A DNA stretch of 64,000 bases, from positions 124,001 to 188,000 of the forward strand of contig NZ_SSWX01000001.1 of assembly GCF_004803635.1 (NCBI RefSeq), given 5' to 3'. This stretch comes from Lampropedia aestuarii (lineage in GTDB: Bacteria; Pseudomonadota; Gammaproteobacteria; Burkholderiales; Burkholderiaceae_C). The position numbers and the translations under genes are program-made. The notes beneath the pieces were generated by a model. That model saw only the letters and a program-made list of their open reading frames with translations. It searched no databases and was not told the origin of the DNA. Numbering within the stretch: the stretch's first letter is position 1; each line of letters begins with the position of its first letter. Shown here piece by piece: positions 1 to 11,229 of the stretch.

Positions 1-639
1 AGTGCGGGCGCTGTAGCGGAATGGCTTGCTGGTCAAGGCACCAACTGGGCAAATATCGATCATATTGCCAGACAGTTCCGAGTCGACCGTATCGCCACGC
101 ACTGTGGTGATTTCTGCATGCTCACCACGGTTGATCATGCCCAGCTCCATGACGCCAGCCACTTCCTGACCAAAGCGCACGCAGCGGGTGCATTGAATGC
201 AGCGGCTCATCTCTTCCATCGAGATCAGCGGGCCGACATTTTTATGCAGTACTACACGTTTTTCTTCTTGGTAGCGCGAGCTGCCTTGGCCATAACCGAC
301 GGCCAAATCTTGCAGCTGGCATTCGCCACCTTGGTCGCAGATCGGGCAGTCCAACGGGTGGTTAATCAGCAGAAACTCCATCACAGACTGCTGGGCCTGG
401 ACGGCCTTGGCGCTGCTGGTATGCACAACCATGCCTTGCGTGACTGGTGTCGCGCAGGCCGGCAAGGCTTTAGGGGCTTTTTCCACGTCCACCAAGCACA
501 TGCGGCAGTTGGCGGCGATGGATAGTTTTTTGTGGTAGCAAAAATGGGGAATGTAGGTGCCGGCTTTCTCAGCAGCATGCATGATCATGCTGCCTTCTTG
601 CACTTCAACCTTTTTGCCGTCCAGTTGGATTTCAACCAT
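1..639 (-). CDS. nuoG: NADH-quinone oxidoreductase subunit G, N-terminal part (cut by window edge)
   Basis: This is the electron-wiring subunit of respiratory complex I; only residues 1-213 are inside the window because the gene runs off the left edge. The N-terminal [2Fe-2S] ligands are visible as Cys34, Cys45, Cys48 and Cys62. They are followed by the His/Cys ligand region of a [4Fe-4S] cluster (HPLDCPICDQGGEC) and by a CIQCTRC ferredoxin-like motif. The ATG at 639 starts 15 bases after the nuoF stop, so the gene is co-transcribed with nuoF. The frame is open to the edge with no interruption. The C-terminal molybdopterin-like domain cannot be assessed. Confidence 0.95.
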   Translation of the reverse strand, partial: MVEIQLDGKKVEVQEGSMIMHAAEKAGTYIPHFCYHKKLSIAANCRMCLVDVEKAPKALPACATPVTQGMVVHTSSAKAVQAQQSVMEFLLINHPLDCPICDQGGECQLQDLAVGYGQGSSRYQEEKRVVLHKNVGPLISMEEMSRCIQCTRCVRFGQEVAGVMELGMINRGEHAEITTVRGDTVDSELSGNMIDICPVGALTSKPFRYSART

Positions 640-654
640 TTGTGACTTTCTCCA

Positions 655-2076
655 TCAGGCGGCCGCGCGTTGTGCGGCGTTAGCGGCTGCGGCTGCCGCA
701 ATGGCCCCCGCCATACCAGGCAAGACCGGGTCTGTTGGCGCAGGTGGCTGCGCCTTGGCGATCAAAGCCTCAAATTCAGGGCGGAAATGCTTGAGCATCG
801 CACGCACGGGCATTGCTGCAGCATCACCCAAGGCGCAAATCGTACGACCTTGGATATTGCCTGCAACGTTGTCAAGCAGCTCCAAATCGCCTGGCCTGCC
901 TTGACCTTCCAAAATACGGTGCACGACACGCGACAGCCAGCCTGTGCCTTCACGACAAGGCGTGCATTGACCGCAGGATTCATGGGCGTAGAAATATGAC
1001 AGACGAGCCAAGGACTCCACCATGCAGCGTGAGTCGTCCATGACGATCACTGCACCAGAGCCCAGCATCGAGCCGGCCTTGGCGATGGAGTCGTAATCCA
1101 TCGTGCACTCCATCATCATGTCAGCAGGAACCACCGGAGACGAAGAACCGCCAGGAATCACAGCCTTGAGTTTGCGACCTGGGCGCATGCCACCGGCCAA
1201 CTCCAGCAGTTTGGCAAATGGCGTGCCCATTGGCACTTCGTAGTTGCCTGGCAATTGCACGTCGCCACTGACCGAATAAATTTTGGTGCCGCCATTATTC
1301 GGCTTGCCGCACTCCAGATACGCTTTGCCGCCGTTGCGCACAATCCATGGCACAGCTGCAAAGGTTTCGGTGTTGTTGATGGTAGTGGGCTTGCCGTACA
1401 GGCCAAAGCTGGCTGGGAACGGCGGCTTGAATCGTGGTTGGCCTTTTTTGCCTTCCAGCGACTCCAGCAAAGCGGTTTCTTCACCGCAGATATAAGCACC
1501 AAAACCATGGTGGGCGTGCAGCTGAAAGCTCAGCGAAGAACCCAGAATATTCTCGCCCAGGTAGCCTGCGGCGCGCGCCTCTTCCAAAGCAGCTTCAAAG
1601 CGTTCATACACCTCGAAAATTTCGCCATGGATGTAGTTGTAGCCCACGCTTGCGCCCATGGTGTAGCCGGCAATGATCATGCCTTCAATCACGATGTGCG
1701 GATTGAACATCAGGATGTCACGGTCTTTGCAAGTCCCAGGTTCACCCTCGTCCGAGTTGCAGACCACGTATTTTTGGCCTGGGAATGAGCGCGGCATGAA
1801 GCTCCACTTCAAGCCTGTCGGGAAACCCGCACCACCGCGACCACGCAAGCCTGACTCTTTCAACGTGGCAATCATGTCGTCCTGCGACAGACCCGCACCA
1901 CCGTCCTTGGCCAGGACTTTTTTCAAGGCCTGGTAGCCGCCACGTGCCTCATAGTCCTTGATCGACCAGTTGTGGCCGTTCAAACCATCCAAAATTTGTG
2001 GCTCAATGTGGCGGTCATGAAAACAGGTTTCAACACCGGTGGCCTTGAAACCCTGAAGTACAGAACGCAAACTCAT
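655..2076 (-). CDS. nuoF: NADH-quinone oxidoreductase subunit F (NADH/FMN-binding)
   Basis: This subunit oxidises NADH through FMN and passes electrons to the iron-sulfur chain of complex I. The protein is 473 residues. The NADH/FMN glycine-rich stretch [10 protein letters not shown] lies near residue 77, the acidic ICGEETALL segment near residue 195, and the [4Fe-4S] ligand motif [11 protein letters not shown] near residue 370. The C-terminus carries an Ala/Pro-rich tail of about 25 residues that is usually less conserved. The ATG overlaps the nuoE stop by four bases (ATGA), indicating translational coupling. Confidence 0.97.
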   Translation of the reverse strand: MSLRSVLQGFKATGVETCFHDRHIEPQILDGLNGHNWSIKDYEARGGYQALKKVLAKDGGAGLSQDDMIATLKESGLRGRGGAGFPTGLKWSFMPRSFPGQKYVVCNSDEGEPGTCKDRDILMFNPHIVIEGMIIAGYTMGASVGYNYIHGEIFEVYERFEAALEEARAAGYLGENILGSSLSFQLHAHHGFGAYICGEETALLESLEGKKGQPRFKPPFPASFGLYGKPTTINNTETFAAVPWIVRNGGKAYLECGKPNNGGTKIYSVSGDVQLPGNYEVPMGTPFAKLLELAGGMRPGRKLKAVIPGGSSSPVVPADMMMECTMDYDSIAKAGSMLGSGAVIVMDDSRCMVESLARLSYFYAHESCGQCTPCREGTGWLSRVVHRILEGQGRPGDLELLDNVAGNIQGRTICALGDAAAMPVRAMLKHFRPEFEALIAKAQPPAPTDPVLPGMAGAIAAAAAANAAQRAAA

Positions 2077-2561
2077 TTGCCCCCCTCCACCCGCAATGCG
2101 TCGACCAATTGGTCCAGACGGTCATTGCTCATAAAGCTGCACATATCACGGTCATTGACCAGCATCACTGGTGCATCGGCGCAAGCGCCCAAACACTCGC
2201 ATTGCTGCAAAGTGAACAGACCATCGACCGTGGTCTCGCCCATATGCACTTTCAGACGCTCTTCCAAATGGCGCAACGCTTCTTTGCCTCCGCGCAATTG
2301 GCAAGGCAAATTGGTACAAACAGCCAGCTTGAATTGGCCCACAGCCTGCTGGTTGTACATGTTGTAGAAGGTTGTGACTTCGTGCACTGCGATCTCTGGC
2401 ATATCCAGCACTTCAGCGATCACAGCCTCGCTCTCTTGCGACACATAGCCAAATTCTTGCTGAACGATAGACAGGCACGCCATGACGGCCGATTGCTTGC
2501 GCTCAGAAGGGTACTTGGCGACCTCACGCGCAAAGCGCGCCCTGGTAGCTTCGGTAATCAT
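2073..2561 (-). CDS. nuoE: NADH-quinone oxidoreductase subunit E ([2Fe-2S], thioredoxin-like)
   Basis: This is the 24 kDa-type subunit of the complex I NADH-dehydrogenase module; it holds a [2Fe-2S] cluster in a thioredoxin-like fold. The protein is 162 residues, a normal length. Cluster ligands are seen in CTNLPCQL and CLGACADAP. Both ends overlap neighbours by four bases (nuoD stop upstream, nuoF start downstream), so nuoD, nuoE and nuoF form a translationally coupled run. Confidence 0.97.
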   Translation of the reverse strand: MITEATRARFAREVAKYPSERKQSAVMACLSIVQQEFGYVSQESEAVIAEVLDMPEIAVHEVTTFYNMYNQQAVGQFKLAVCTNLPCQLRGGKEALRHLEERLKVHMGETTVDGLFTLQQCECLGACADAPVMLVNDRDMCSFMSNDRLDQLVDALRVEGGK

Positions 2562-3811
2562 CGATCAACCTCCCCGAACACAATATCCAACGTTCCAAGA
2601 ATCAGCACCGCATCTGACAGCATATAACCGCGTGTGACCGCATCCATCGCAGCCAAATGGGCAAAACCAGGTGCACGAATTTTCAAGCGATAAGGCTTGT
2701 TTGCCCCATCACTGATCATGTAAATACCAAATTCCCCTTTAGGGTGCTCAACTGCAGCATAGGTCTCGCTGGCTGGCACTTTAAAACCTTCAGTGAAGAA
2801 TTTGAAGTGGTGAATCAGGTCTTCCATACCTGATTTCATATTGGTGCGAGGCGGCGGCGCCACCTTGCGGTCACTGGTGATTACCGGACCGGGATTGGCT
2901 TTGAGCCAATCGACGCATTGCTTGATGATGCGATTGGACTCACGCATCTCGCGCATGCGCACCAGGTAGCGGTCGTAGCAATCACCAGTCACACCCACTG
3001 GCACATCAAAGTCCAACTTGTCATAGACTTCGTAAGGCTGGGTTTTACGCAAATCCCAAGCCACACCGGAGCCACGCAGCATCGGGCCAGACATACCTAG
3101 ATTCAATGCATCTTCGGCAGACACGACACCAATACCAACCGTACGCTGCTTCCAGATACGGTTGTCTGTCAGCAGGGTTTCGTATTCATCCACACAACCA
3201 GGAAAGCGCTTGGTGAAATCATCAATGAAGTCCAGCAAGCTGCCACTGCGCGCTGCATTCAAGGCATCCAAACTGCGCTTGTTACGCACTTTGGAGGCTT
3301 TGTATTGCGGCATGCTATCGGGCAGGTCACGGTAGACACCACCCGGACGGAAATACGCCGCATGCATACGCGCACCCGACACCGCCTCGTACATGTCAAA
3401 CAAGTCTTCACGTTCACGGAACGCATAGATCAAGACCGTGGAGCTGCCCGCATCGTTGGCATTGCCGCCAAGCCACATCAAATGGTTCAAAATGCGGGTA
3501 ATTTCCGAGAACATCACACGGATGTACTGGGCACGCAACGGCACCTCGATACCGAGCATTTTTTCAATGGCCATGCAGTACGCATGCTCATTGCACATCA
3601 TGGACACGTAATCCAAACGGTCCATATAAGGCAATGACTGGATGAACGTCTTATGTTCAGCCAGTTTTTCTGTTGCACGATGCAGCAAACCGATATGCGG
3701 ATCGGCACGCTGCACGACTTCACCGTCGAGCTCCAGAACCAGACGCAACACACCGTGCGCCGCCGGATGCTGGGGACCAAAGTTCAGCGAGTAATTCTTG
3801 ATTTCAGCCAT
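2558..3811 (-). CDS. nuoD: NADH-quinone oxidoreductase subunit D (49 kDa type)
   Basis: This is the hydrogenase-like 49 kDa subunit that forms the quinone site together with NuoB. It is 417 residues, the length usual for betaproteobacteria in which nuoC and nuoD are separate genes. The N-terminal [12 protein letters not shown] motif, the [12 protein letters not shown] segment, and the C-terminal GEVDR ending are all present. The gene starts 33 bases after nuoC and ends inside the nuoE start. Confidence 0.98.
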   Translation of the reverse strand: MAEIKNYSLNFGPQHPAAHGVLRLVLELDGEVVQRADPHIGLLHRATEKLAEHKTFIQSLPYMDRLDYVSMMCNEHAYCMAIEKMLGIEVPLRAQYIRVMFSEITRILNHLMWLGGNANDAGSSTVLIYAFREREDLFDMYEAVSGARMHAAYFRPGGVYRDLPDSMPQYKASKVRNKRSLDALNAARSGSLLDFIDDFTKRFPGCVDEYETLLTDNRIWKQRTVGIGVVSAEDALNLGMSGPMLRGSGVAWDLRKTQPYEVYDKLDFDVPVGVTGDCYDRYLVRMREMRESNRIIKQCVDWLKANPGPVITSDRKVAPPPRTNMKSGMEDLIHHFKFFTEGFKVPASETYAAVEHPKGEFGIYMISDGANKPYRLKIRAPGFAHLAAMDAVTRGYMLSDAVLILGTLDIVFGEVDR

Positions 3812-3844
3812 AGTTCAGATTCACCAATACTGGCACACAGCCGA

Positions 3845-4483
3845 TCAGTGCAGGCCTCCGTAGTTGTCTTCGCGAATGATGCGCGGCGTGATCTCACGCG
3901 GCTCAATCGTTACCGGCTGGTACAAGACACGTTTTTGTTGTTCGTCATAGCGCATTTCGACATGGCCAGACAATGGAAAATCCTTGCGGAATGGATGACC
4001 AATAAAGCCGTAATCAGTCAGAATACGGCGCAAATCGTCATGACCTTCAAAAATAATACCAAACAGGTCAAAGGCCTCACGCTCAAACCAGTTCGCCGCC
4101 TTCCAGATACCCATCAGCGACGGCAGCACTGGAAAATCATCATCGACAGCAAACACGCGCACGCGCACGCGCTGATTCAAGCTCACCGAGAGCAACTGCG
4201 TAATCACTGCAAAACGAGGCCCCTCCCATACGCCATCGGCGTACTCGGAAAAGTCCACACCACACAGATCAATCAACACTTCAAAACGGCATTCCGCATC
4301 GGTTTGCAAGCGCTGCATTACCGCCATGTAATGCTCAGCAGCAACATCGACCACCACCTGATCAAGTGAGATGCTGACCGACTTCACCAAGCCTTCCAGA
4401 ACTCGCTCAAACACTGCCTTGGACAATACTGGATCTTGCAGCTTCAATTCAGGTGAAGGGATCGTGGTATCTATTGTTGTCAT
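3845..4483 (-). CDS. nuoC: NADH-quinone oxidoreductase subunit C (30 kDa type)
   Basis: This peripheral-arm subunit of complex I bridges NuoD and NuoB. The protein has 212 residues. The family signature around [12 protein letters not shown] and the following HPFRKDFPL are present. I chose the ATG at 4483 because a GAGGGG ribosome-binding site lies five bases upstream; the in-frame GTG at 4489 sits directly on that site and is an unlikely start. The gap to nuoB is only nine bases, so the two are one transcript. Confidence 0.96.
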   Translation of the reverse strand: MTTIDTTIPSPELKLQDPVLSKAVFERVLEGLVKSVSISLDQVVVDVAAEHYMAVMQRLQTDAECRFEVLIDLCGVDFSEYADGVWEGPRFAVITQLLSVSLNQRVRVRVFAVDDDFPVLPSLMGIWKAANWFEREAFDLFGIIFEGHDDLRRILTDYGFIGHPFRKDFPLSGHVEMRYDEQQKRVLYQPVTIEPREITPRIIREDNYGGLH

Positions 4484-4492
4484 TTTCACCCC

Positions 4493-4972
4493 TCAAACAC
4501 GTGCAATGGTATTAGTGCGCCGCACTTTTTCCTGTAGCTGAATAATGCCGTACATCAAAGCCTCCGCAGTTGGCGGGCAGCCTGGGACATATATATCAAC
4601 CGGCACCACACGATCGCAGCCACGCACCACCGAATAGCTGTAGTGGTAATAACCACCGCCATTGGCGCATGAGCCCATCGAGATTACCCAGCGCGGCTCT
4701 GCCATCTGGTCGTAGACTTTGCGCAGCGCGGGAGCCATCTTATTGCACAAGGTGCCAGCCACAATCATCACGTCTGCCTGACGTGGACTGGCACGAAACA
4801 CCTCAGCACCAAAACGGGACAAGTCATAACGCGCTGCAGCGGTGTGCATCATTTCCACCGCACAACACGCCAAACCAAAAGTCATCGGCCACAGCGAACC
4901 CGCCTTAGCCCAATTTGCAACCGAATCATAGGTCGTGGTTACAAATCCTTGCTTGAGGACACCTTCAATCAT
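4493..4972 (-). CDS. nuoB: NADH-quinone oxidoreductase subunit B (cluster N2)
   Basis: This subunit carries the terminal [4Fe-4S] cluster N2 that reduces quinone. The ligands are visible as the adjacent cysteines of [10 protein letters not shown], the Cys of GTLC, the Cys of GSCANGGG and the Cys of VPGCPP. The start at 4972 gives [10 protein letters not shown] and 159 residues, which matches the usual family N-terminus; the frame is open ten codons further upstream, but that extension is not family-like. It lies between nuoA and nuoC in the standard order. Confidence 0.97.
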   Translation of the reverse strand: MIEGVLKQGFVTTTYDSVANWAKAGSLWPMTFGLACCAVEMMHTAAARYDLSRFGAEVFRASPRQADVMIVAGTLCNKMAPALRKVYDQMAEPRWVISMGSCANGGGYYHYSYSVVRGCDRVVPVDIYVPGCPPTAEALMYGIIQLQEKVRRTNTIARV

Positions 4973-5022
4973 CCTAGCACTCCTTGGCGAGAACGCCCGC
5001 AATCAAGATCAGAAAGATCTGA

Positions 5023-5382
5023 TTATTCCCAAGTCAGGGCACCTTTTGCCCATTCATAAGCAAAACCCACAACCAAAATTGTCAGGAATATCAGCACCGC
5101 AACGAAGCCGGCCAAGCCAACATCGCGCAACGCAACTGCCCATGGGAAAAGAAATGCGATCTCCAAATCAAACAAAATGAATAGGATCGCAACGAGGTAA
5201 TAACGCACATCGAATTTCATGCGCGCATCATCAAAGACCTCAAATCCGCACTCGTAGGCAGAATTTTTAGCCGGATCCGGCTTTGTTGGCCCAAGAATCC
5301 ACCCCAGAACAAGAGGTAAAACCCCAACCGCGCTACCAACCAGAATGAAGAGTAAAACCGGTAGATATTGTTCGAGATTCAT
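5023..5382 (-). CDS. nuoA: NADH-quinone oxidoreductase subunit A (membrane)
   Basis: This is the small membrane subunit that helps form the quinone-site loop of complex I. The 119-residue protein starts MNLEQYLPV at 5382; an upstream in-frame extension to 5421 is not family-like. Three hydrophobic helices are evident (about residues 5-28, 63-85 and 90-112), with the conserved loop ECGFE between helices 1 and 2. It is the first gene of the nuo run; tRNA-Leu lies 74 bases upstream on the same strand, so the operon promoter may lie between them or upstream of the tRNA. Confidence 0.97.
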   Translation of the reverse strand: MNLEQYLPVLLFILVGSAVGVLPLVLGWILGPTKPDPAKNSAYECGFEVFDDARMKFDVRYYLVAILFILFDLEIAFLFPWAVALRDVGLAGFVAVLIFLTILVVGFAYEWAKGALTWE

Positions 5383-5455
5383 GGATAGCCGCCATCGTGC
5401 AAAGTCTTTTCGCTGCAGCATACAAGCTAGCAGCGGGACTTTTTTTATCTGGTTA

Positions 5456-5541
5456 TGGTGCCGTCGGCGAGACTCGAACTCGCACAGCCATGGGCCACTA
5501 CCCCCTCAAGATAGCGTGTCTACCAATTTCACCACGACGGC
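5456..5541 (-). tRNA. tRNA-Leu (anticodon GAG)
   Basis: The reverse complement folds as a class II tRNA of 86 bases with encoded CCA. The acceptor arms are GCCGTCG and CGACGGC, the anticodon loop is TTGAGGG (anticodon GAG), there is a long variable arm, and the T-loop is GTTCGAGTC. Its position between secG and nuoA on the same strand is the common Burkholderiales arrangement. Confidence 0.97.
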
Positions 5542-5957
5542 TTCTTTTTTAATTTTCACTCATCTCGCAAGGCAGTTGCATCGTGAGCAACTAGAGGGGT
5601 TGTGACCCTGCGAAACAGCCAGAATTCTAACCTCAAAAACCACGCCCCTCTACAAGACTTGAGTATTCTGCATGAATATTTTTAATTATTTGGCCCATTT
5701 GCCAATTTCATGCCACAGCCAGAGCATACCCCATGGCGCCGACCCTTTGTCAGGGCTTCATACGCCTCCCACAAGCTTTTACACAACACCACTGCCCCGC
5801 GCCACTGATCACACAAACCTCAGTTCGGACATTGAAGGCATAAAAAAGCAGCCTCACCAAGAGGCTGCTTTTAGTTGGGTTGTACGCAGCAATTGAGGAC
5901 GCCTCCCCTCTTATTGACGAGCCAGGCGCCTCAATACCTCATCCACACCTATACCAA
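5542..5957. other. Gap between tRNA-Leu and secG
   Basis: No coding region is supported in these 416 bases. It contains the intrinsic terminator of secG at 5843-5874. The rest should hold the promoter for tRNA-Leu and nuo, but I cannot identify clear -35/-10 elements. Confidence 0.6.
5843..5874 (-). terminator. Intrinsic terminator downstream of secG
   Basis: On the minus strand a perfect stem GCAGCCTC/GAGGCTGC with a short loop is followed by a run of T. It separates secG transcription from the tRNA-Leu/nuo transcript. Confidence 0.85.
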
Positions 5958-6494
5958 TCAATTCGCACTTGCAGCAGCAGGCGCGTCACCTGCAGCTGGC
6001 GCTATCTCGCCTGAGGCCGCAGCAGGCACATCCGCTGCAGGCGCCGTTTCAGGCGCAACCTCGTTGTTGGCAGCCGGAGCCGCGTCTGGAATGGAGTCTA
6101 CAGTTGCACTGCCAGTCGCAGGCGGCACATTCACTGCAGGCGCAGCAGTAGCACCTGCTCCAGGAATTTCAGAGACCGGACCAGTCTCACCTGGAACTGG
6201 GAACGTAGCATTTTCCAACACGCTAGAGCCAGTGCTTGTATTGGGGCGCTGCATGCCAGAGCCTGCCATGAACGCCAGCACCAAGGTCGCAGCAAAGAAC
6301 ACGGTTGCACTCAAAGCTGTCATGCGCGAGAGAAAGTTGGCACTGCCAGAGGCGCCAAACAAACTCCCAGCGCTTCCAGCGCCCAGTGATGCCCCCATAT
6401 CAGCACCTTTGCCGTGCTGCACCAAAATCAAACCGGCCATGGTCAGGGCAGCCAGAATCTGAAACGCCAAGACGACCGTCATCCACATACTCAT
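5958..6494 (-). CDS. secG: Protein-export membrane protein SecG with long Ala/Pro-rich tail
   Basis: SecG assists SecYE-mediated protein export. Two membrane helices (about residues 4-23 and 56-76) flank the conserved cytoplasmic segment with KGADMGASLG and GSLFGASGSANFLSR. The start at ATG 6494 has an AAGGTG ribosome site seven bases upstream; a TTG at 6500 is in frame but less likely. The protein is 178 residues, against about 110 in E. coli; the extra C-terminal stretch of about 95 residues is rich in Ala, Pro, Glu and Val and of unknown role. It is in the conserved order tpiA-secG-tRNA-Leu-nuo. Confidence 0.93.
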   Translation of the reverse strand: MSMWMTVVLAFQILAALTMAGLILVQHGKGADMGASLGAGSAGSLFGASGSANFLSRMTALSATVFFAATLVLAFMAGSGMQRPNTSTGSSVLENATFPVPGETGPVSEIPGAGATAAPAVNVPPATGSATVDSIPDAAPAANNEVAPETAPAADVPAAASGEIAPAAGDAPAAASAN

Positions 6495-6555
6495 ACTCAA
6501 TCACCTTTTGTATATTCAAAATAGATTAGCAATTCACCATTCGCAGCGGCTGCGC

Positions 6556-7341
6556 TTACTCAGCAGCACCCACGCCAGCAGCCTGCTCGGCAGCTTGCAC
6601 AATTGCCATAAAGTCCGGCGCTTTCAAGGCGGCGCCACCAATCAAACCACCATCAATATCTGCTTGCGCCAAAAGCTCAGCTGCATTGCCTGCATTCATG
6701 CTGCCACCATACAACAGCGGAGTTTGTTCCGCCGCCTGCGGCGATTGCGCTCGCAGCTGCGCCCTGATGGCCGCATGAATCTCCTGCGCCTGCTCTGGCG
6801 TTGCTGTGCGGCCTGTGCCAATCGCCCACACCGGCTCGTAGGCCACCACCAAACGCGTCAGATCCAAGTCCACATGCTTGAGGACTGCTGCCAGCTGCGC
6901 ATGTACAACCTGCAATGCAGCTCCTGCATCACGCTGCTCCAAGGTCTCGCCCAAGCAAACAATGGCCGTCAAGCCAGCAGCCTGAGCGGCAACGGCTTTT
7001 TGCGCTATCCGCGCATCATCTTCCGCTTGGTATTTACGACGCTCGGAGTGGCCTACGATCGCATACGTCACCCCAAATTCAGCCGCCATCACTGCAGCGA
7101 CATCGCCCGTGTAGGCGCCGACAGACTGATTCGAGACATCTTGCACCGCCAGTGCCAGCGCGCTGCCATGCGCGGCCAGCCACTGCGATACTTGAGGCAC
7201 ATAGACCAGCGGCGGCGCCACAGCCACCGACACAGCCGCACTACCCGCACCCAATTGGGCGTGAATAGCACCAAGCAAGGCTTCATTGGCAGCCAAACTG
7301 CCATTCATTTTCCAATTTCCAACCACCAGTTTCCGGGGCAT
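6556..7341 (-). CDS. tpiA: Triose-phosphate isomerase
   Basis: This enzyme interconverts dihydroxyacetone phosphate and glyceraldehyde 3-phosphate in the cytoplasm. The 261-residue protein begins [14 protein letters not shown], which includes the substrate-binding Asn and Lys. The catalytic His is in IVGHSERR and the catalytic Glu in [11 protein letters not shown]; the phosphate-binding GGS follows near the C-terminus. The ATG at 7341 has AGAGG seven bases upstream; two codons of the open frame upstream are not needed. It is followed by secG after 61 bases and is probably co-transcribed with it. Confidence 0.97.
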   Translation of the reverse strand: MPRKLVVGNWKMNGSLAANEALLGAIHAQLGAGSAAVSVAVAPPLVYVPQVSQWLAAHGSALALAVQDVSNQSVGAYTGDVAAVMAAEFGVTYAIVGHSERRKYQAEDDARIAQKAVAAQAAGLTAIVCLGETLEQRDAGAALQVVHAQLAAVLKHVDLDLTRLVVAYEPVWAIGTGRTATPEQAQEIHAAIRAQLRAQSPQAAEQTPLLYGGSMNAGNAAELLAQADIDGGLIGGAALKAPDFMAIVQAAEQAAGVGAAE

Positions 7342-7372
7342 TCCTTGTCCTCTATTCAATGGGTTTGCACAC

Positions 7373-8368
7373 TTACCACGTCAACACGATTTTGCCAATC
7401 TGCTGATTGGACTCCATCAAGGCGTGGGCTTGCATGGCCTGACTGGCCGGGAATACTTGATACACGATCGGCTTGACTGCTCCAGCAGCAAGCAAAGGCC
7501 AAACATGCTGCTGCAGGCTCTTGGCAATCGCCGCCTTGAACGCCACCGAACGCGGACGCAATGTTGAGCCTGTAATGGTCAATCTGCGGCGCATGACCAA
7601 ACCCGCATTGAACTCGGCATTCAGACCTCCTTGCACCGCAATGATGACCAAACGGCCATCTTCCGCAAGGCACTGCACTTCGCGTTGCACATAGTCGCCA
7701 GCGACCATATCCAAAATGACATCGACACCCTTGCCGCCCGTCATTGCCGCCACTTCCACAACAAAATCCTGCTCGCGGTAATTGATTGCGAAATCCGCAC
7801 CCAAATCCAGGCAAGCCTGGCATTTGGCCTCACTGCCGGCCGTGACAATCACGCGAGCGCCCATGGCCTTGGCCAATTGGATGGCAGTCACTCCAATACC
7901 GCTACTTCCACCCTGAATCAACAATGTTTGACCGGCTTGCAGGGCGCCCCGATCAAACACATTGCTCCAGACTGTGTAAAAGGTCTCTGGCAGGCTGGCA
8001 GCCTCGACATCCGTCAGGCCCGCTGGAATTGGCAAGCATTGGGCGACTGGGGCGACGCAGTATTGTGCGTACCCACCACCTGCAACCAACGCACAGACGC
8101 GATCTCCTATGGCCAGACCAGCCTCCGCCAGTGCGACCAAATCACCATCGACAATTTCGCCCGCCACCTCCAGGCCCAGCAAATGGCTCACTCCAGCGGG
8201 CTGGGTGTAATTGCCGGTGCGCTGCAGGATGTCTGGGCGATTGATGCCGCTTGCCGCCACGCGGATGAGCACCTCGCCAGCTGCTGCAGCCGGGCGAGAG
8301 GTCTCGCCCAGATACAACATATCAGCAGCGCCAAATTCACGCAGCAATACCGCTTGCATTGTTGTCAT
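7373..8368 (-). CDS. NAD(P)H quinone oxidoreductase, zeta-crystallin/PIG3 type
   Basis: This medium-chain dehydrogenase/reductase lacks the zinc ligands and probably reduces quinones with NADPH. The protein has 331 residues. The [14 protein letters not shown] segment typical of the PIG3 subgroup is near residue 43, and the nucleotide-binding [15 protein letters not shown] is near residue 150. The ATG at 8368 has AAGGTG six bases upstream, which decides the start. It sits between pnp and tpiA, an arrangement common in Burkholderiales. The physiological substrate is not shown by the sequence. Confidence 0.9.
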   Translation of the reverse strand: MTTMQAVLLREFGAADMLYLGETSRPAAAAGEVLIRVAASGINRPDILQRTGNYTQPAGVSHLLGLEVAGEIVDGDLVALAEAGLAIGDRVCALVAGGGYAQYCVAPVAQCLPIPAGLTDVEAASLPETFYTVWSNVFDRGALQAGQTLLIQGGSSGIGVTAIQLAKAMGARVIVTAGSEAKCQACLDLGADFAINYREQDFVVEVAAMTGGKGVDVILDMVAGDYVQREVQCLAEDGRLVIIAVQGGLNAEFNAGLVMRRRLTITGSTLRPRSVAFKAAIAKSLQQHVWPLLAAGAVKPIVYQVFPASQAMQAHALMESNQQIGKIVLTW

Positions 8369-8407
8369 GACTTCACCTTCAAAGGTCAAAGTACTGGGTT
8401 TCTGCAA

Positions 8408-10540
8408 TTACTCTTGCACTGGCTCTTGTGGTGCTTCCTGGCGCGCAGGGCGATCCAGCAACGCCTTCATCGACAACTTGATGCGACCCTTGTCATCGGT
8501 CTCGAGCACTTTGACTTTGACCACTTGACCTTCTTTCAGGTAGTCAGAGACTTTTTCAACGCGCTCGTGGGCGATTTGGCTGATATGCAACAAGCCATCC
8601 TTGCCTGGCAAGATGTTCACCAAAGCACCGAAGTCCAGCAACTTAGTCACTGAGCCTTCGTAGACGCGGCCAATTTCAGCCTCTGCAGTGATCTCTTCGA
8701 TGCGGCGCTTGGCCTCATCGGCTTTAGCACCGTCAACAGCGGCAATCGTGATCGTGCCGTCTTCAGCGATATCGATTTGCGTGCCTGTTTCTTCAGTCAA
8801 TTGGCGAATGGTGGCACCACCTTTGCCGATCACATCACGGATTTTCTCGGGATTGATCTTGATCGTGTAGAGCTTAGGCGCAAAAGACGAGACTTCAGCC
8901 TTGGCCTCACCCATGGCCTCGTTCATTTTGCCCAGAATATGCAGACGTGCTTCTTGGGCTTGCGCCAATGCCACCTGCATGATTTCACGGGTAATGCCTT
9001 GGATTTTGATGTCCATTTGCAGCGCGGTAATACCGGCAGTTGTACCTGCGACTTTAAAGTCCATATCGCCCAGGTGATCTTCATCACCCAAGATGTCGGT
9101 CAACACTGCAAAGCGGCTGTCGTCCTTGATCAGGCCCATGGCGATACCGGCGACGTGCGCTTTCAGAGGCACACCAGCATCCATCAGCGACAAGCAGCCA
9201 CCGCAGACTGAGGCCATCGACGAAGATCCGTTGGACTCGGTGATTTCCGAGACCACGCGCATCACGTATGGGAAGTCTTCCTTGGCAGGCAAAACAGCCT
9301 GCAAAGCGCGCTTGGCCAAACGGCCATGGCCAATTTCGCGGCGTTTTGTCGAGCCCATGCGACCCACTTCACCGGTGGCGAACGGAGGCATGTTGTAGTG
9401 CAGCATGAAGCGGTCTTCGTACTCGCCCGCCAAGGCATCGATGCGCTGCGCATCGCGCTCCGTACCCAGCGTTGTCACCACCAAAGCCTGTGTCTCACCA
9501 CGGGTGAACAAGCTGGAGCCGTGTGCACGCGGCAGCACACTGTTGCGAATTTCGATGGGGCGCACAGTGCGGGTATCGCGACCGTCGATGCGCGGCTCGC
9601 CGGCCAAAATCTGGCCACGCACAATGCCAGCTTCCAGGTCGAACAAAATATTGTCGACATTGGTCGCATCAAATGCCACTTCCTGGGCAGTCAGGCTCTC
9701 TTTGACTTTGGCGTATACAGCGCGGGTTGCTTGCGTGCGGTCTTGCTTGGAGCGAATTTGGTAGGCTGCACGCAGCTCTTCTTCTGCCAGACCTTTGACG
9801 CTGGCAATAAATGCCTCATCCTTGGCAGGCGCTTGCCAATCCCACTCCGGCTTGCCCGCATCACGCACCAATTCATGGATCGCATTGATGGCAATTTTGC
9901 CTTGCTCATGGCCATACACCACAGCGGCCAACATCACGTCTTCGGTCAGTTGGTCAGCCTCAGACTCGACCATCAATACGGCGGACTCAGTACCTGCCAC
10001 CACCAGATCAAGACTGCTGTTTTTGCGGGCTGTTTTGCCTGGGTTGAGCACATACTGGCCATTGACATAACCCACACGGGCGGCGCCAATCGGGCCATTG
10101 AATGGCAAGCCGGACACACCCAAAGCCGCGCTCACAGCGATCATTGCAGCAATATCGGCATCCACCTCTGGATTCAGCGACACAGTGTGAACCACCACAT
10201 GCACTTCGTTGTAGAAACCTTCTGGAAACAGCGGACGAATCGGGCGGTCAATCAGACGGCTAGTCAGTGTCTCGAACTCGCTAGGCTTGGCTTCGCGCTT
10301 GAAAAAACTGCCAGGAATCTTGCCTGCTGCGTATGTTTTCTCAATGTAGTCCACGGTCAATGGGAAAAAGTCCTGACCTGGCTTGGCACTTTTGCTGGCA
10401 ACCACCGTAGCCAACACCACCGTGTCTTCGATATTGACCAGCACAGCACCAGTGGCCTGGCGCGCAAACTCGCCAGTCTCCATGATGACCTTGTGCTCAC
10501 CCCATTGGAATTCTTTTACGACTTTATTAAAAATAGACAT
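8408..10540 (-). CDS. pnp: Polyribonucleotide nucleotidyltransferase
   Basis: PNPase degrades RNA 3' to 5' by phosphorolysis and is part of the degradosome. The 710-residue protein shows two RNase PH-like domains (about residues 5-225 and 310-540), a KH domain ([13 protein letters not shown] near 565) and a C-terminal S1 domain (about 620-690). The FFPLTVDY and [10 protein letters not shown] segments are family hallmarks. Two adjacent ATGs occur at 10543 and 10540; I chose the second because its AAGGAGC ribosome site has better spacing. It is downstream of rpsO in the classical rpsO-pnp order, with a 272-base gap. Confidence 0.97.
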   Translation of the reverse strand: MSIFNKVVKEFQWGEHKVIMETGEFARQATGAVLVNIEDTVVLATVVASKSAKPGQDFFPLTVDYIEKTYAAGKIPGSFFKREAKPSEFETLTSRLIDRPIRPLFPEGFYNEVHVVVHTVSLNPEVDADIAAMIAVSAALGVSGLPFNGPIGAARVGYVNGQYVLNPGKTARKNSSLDLVVAGTESAVLMVESEADQLTEDVMLAAVVYGHEQGKIAINAIHELVRDAGKPEWDWQAPAKDEAFIASVKGLAEEELRAAYQIRSKQDRTQATRAVYAKVKESLTAQEVAFDATNVDNILFDLEAGIVRGQILAGEPRIDGRDTRTVRPIEIRNSVLPRAHGSSLFTRGETQALVVTTLGTERDAQRIDALAGEYEDRFMLHYNMPPFATGEVGRMGSTKRREIGHGRLAKRALQAVLPAKEDFPYVMRVVSEITESNGSSSMASVCGGCLSLMDAGVPLKAHVAGIAMGLIKDDSRFAVLTDILGDEDHLGDMDFKVAGTTAGITALQMDIKIQGITREIMQVALAQAQEARLHILGKMNEAMGEAKAEVSSFAPKLYTIKINPEKIRDVIGKGGATIRQLTEETGTQIDIAEDGTITIAAVDGAKADEAKRRIEEITAEAEIGRVYEGSVTKLLDFGALVNILPGKDGLLHISQIAHERVEKVSDYLKEGQVVKVKVLETDDKGRIKLSMKALLDRPARQEAPQEPVQE

Positions 10541-10755
10541 CATTGCTCCTTGAGTTGATAGCAAGCGATACAAAAAATGCACTCAGCCCCACATGCCCAT
10601 TGGGCGCGTAGACCGAGCACCTCACTCCAGAGCTGGTGAAATTCACCGATGCGCAGAACACGATGCCATTCCATTGACACCGCCTACTCTGGCGACCCCA
10701 ATGGAATGACACAGCTTCGCTCCACCCACACCCTGAAAAAACAAAAACCTACAAA

Positions 10756-10794
10756 CACAAAACGCCTGAGCGCTCGACAGCAAACCCAGGCGTT
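10756..10794 (-). terminator. Possible terminator/stem-loop after rpsO
   Basis: On the minus strand ACGCCTG pairs with CAGGCGT across a loop of about 20 bases and is followed by a T-rich but interrupted tract. In E. coli the rpsO-pnp gap also holds an attenuating terminator and RNase III site; here only the stem is visible. Confidence 0.45.
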
Positions 10795-10812
10795 CCATGC
10801 ACCATGTGCGAA

Positions 10813-11079
10813 TTACTTACGCAGACCCAACTTGGCGATCAATGCTGTGTAACGCTCAGCATCTTTGGCTTTCAGGTAGTCCAGCAGCTTGCGGCGGCGG
10901 CTCACCATACGCAACAAGCCGCGGCGACCGTGGTGGTCTTTGGCGTGTTGTTTGAAGTGGGGAGTCAGCTCGTTGATACGGGCTGTCAACAAAGCCACCT
11001 GCACTTCTGGGCTACCTGTGTCATTGGCAGCACGAGCATTGGCTTTAACAACTTCTGCTTTGATAGACGAAGCAATCAT
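10813..11079 (-). CDS. rpsO: 30S ribosomal protein S15
   Basis: S15 is a primary 16S rRNA-binding protein of the small subunit platform. The protein has 88 residues, the standard length, with the conserved [14 protein letters not shown] and [13 protein letters not shown] segments and the [11 protein letters not shown] motif near the C-terminus. The ATG is at 11079. In many bacteria S15 represses its own translation through a 5' UTR fold; I did not find a convincing structure here. It is followed by pnp. Confidence 0.98.
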   Translation of the reverse strand: MIASSIKAEVVKANARAANDTGSPEVQVALLTARINELTPHFKQHAKDHHGRRGLLRMVSRRRKLLDYLKAKDAERYTALIAKLGLRK

Positions 11080-11229
11080 GATTTTCCTTCAATTGAGGGC
11101 GCATTCCAAAGCGCCCCGTTGCCACATGCGCCGCAGCTGGAATAAAGCTGAGGCGTGATTAACCACTAATTGTAGCCGATATTTTCAAAAACCTGCAATC
11201 GGCGTGATCGGCCACGTCGTAACGCGCCG

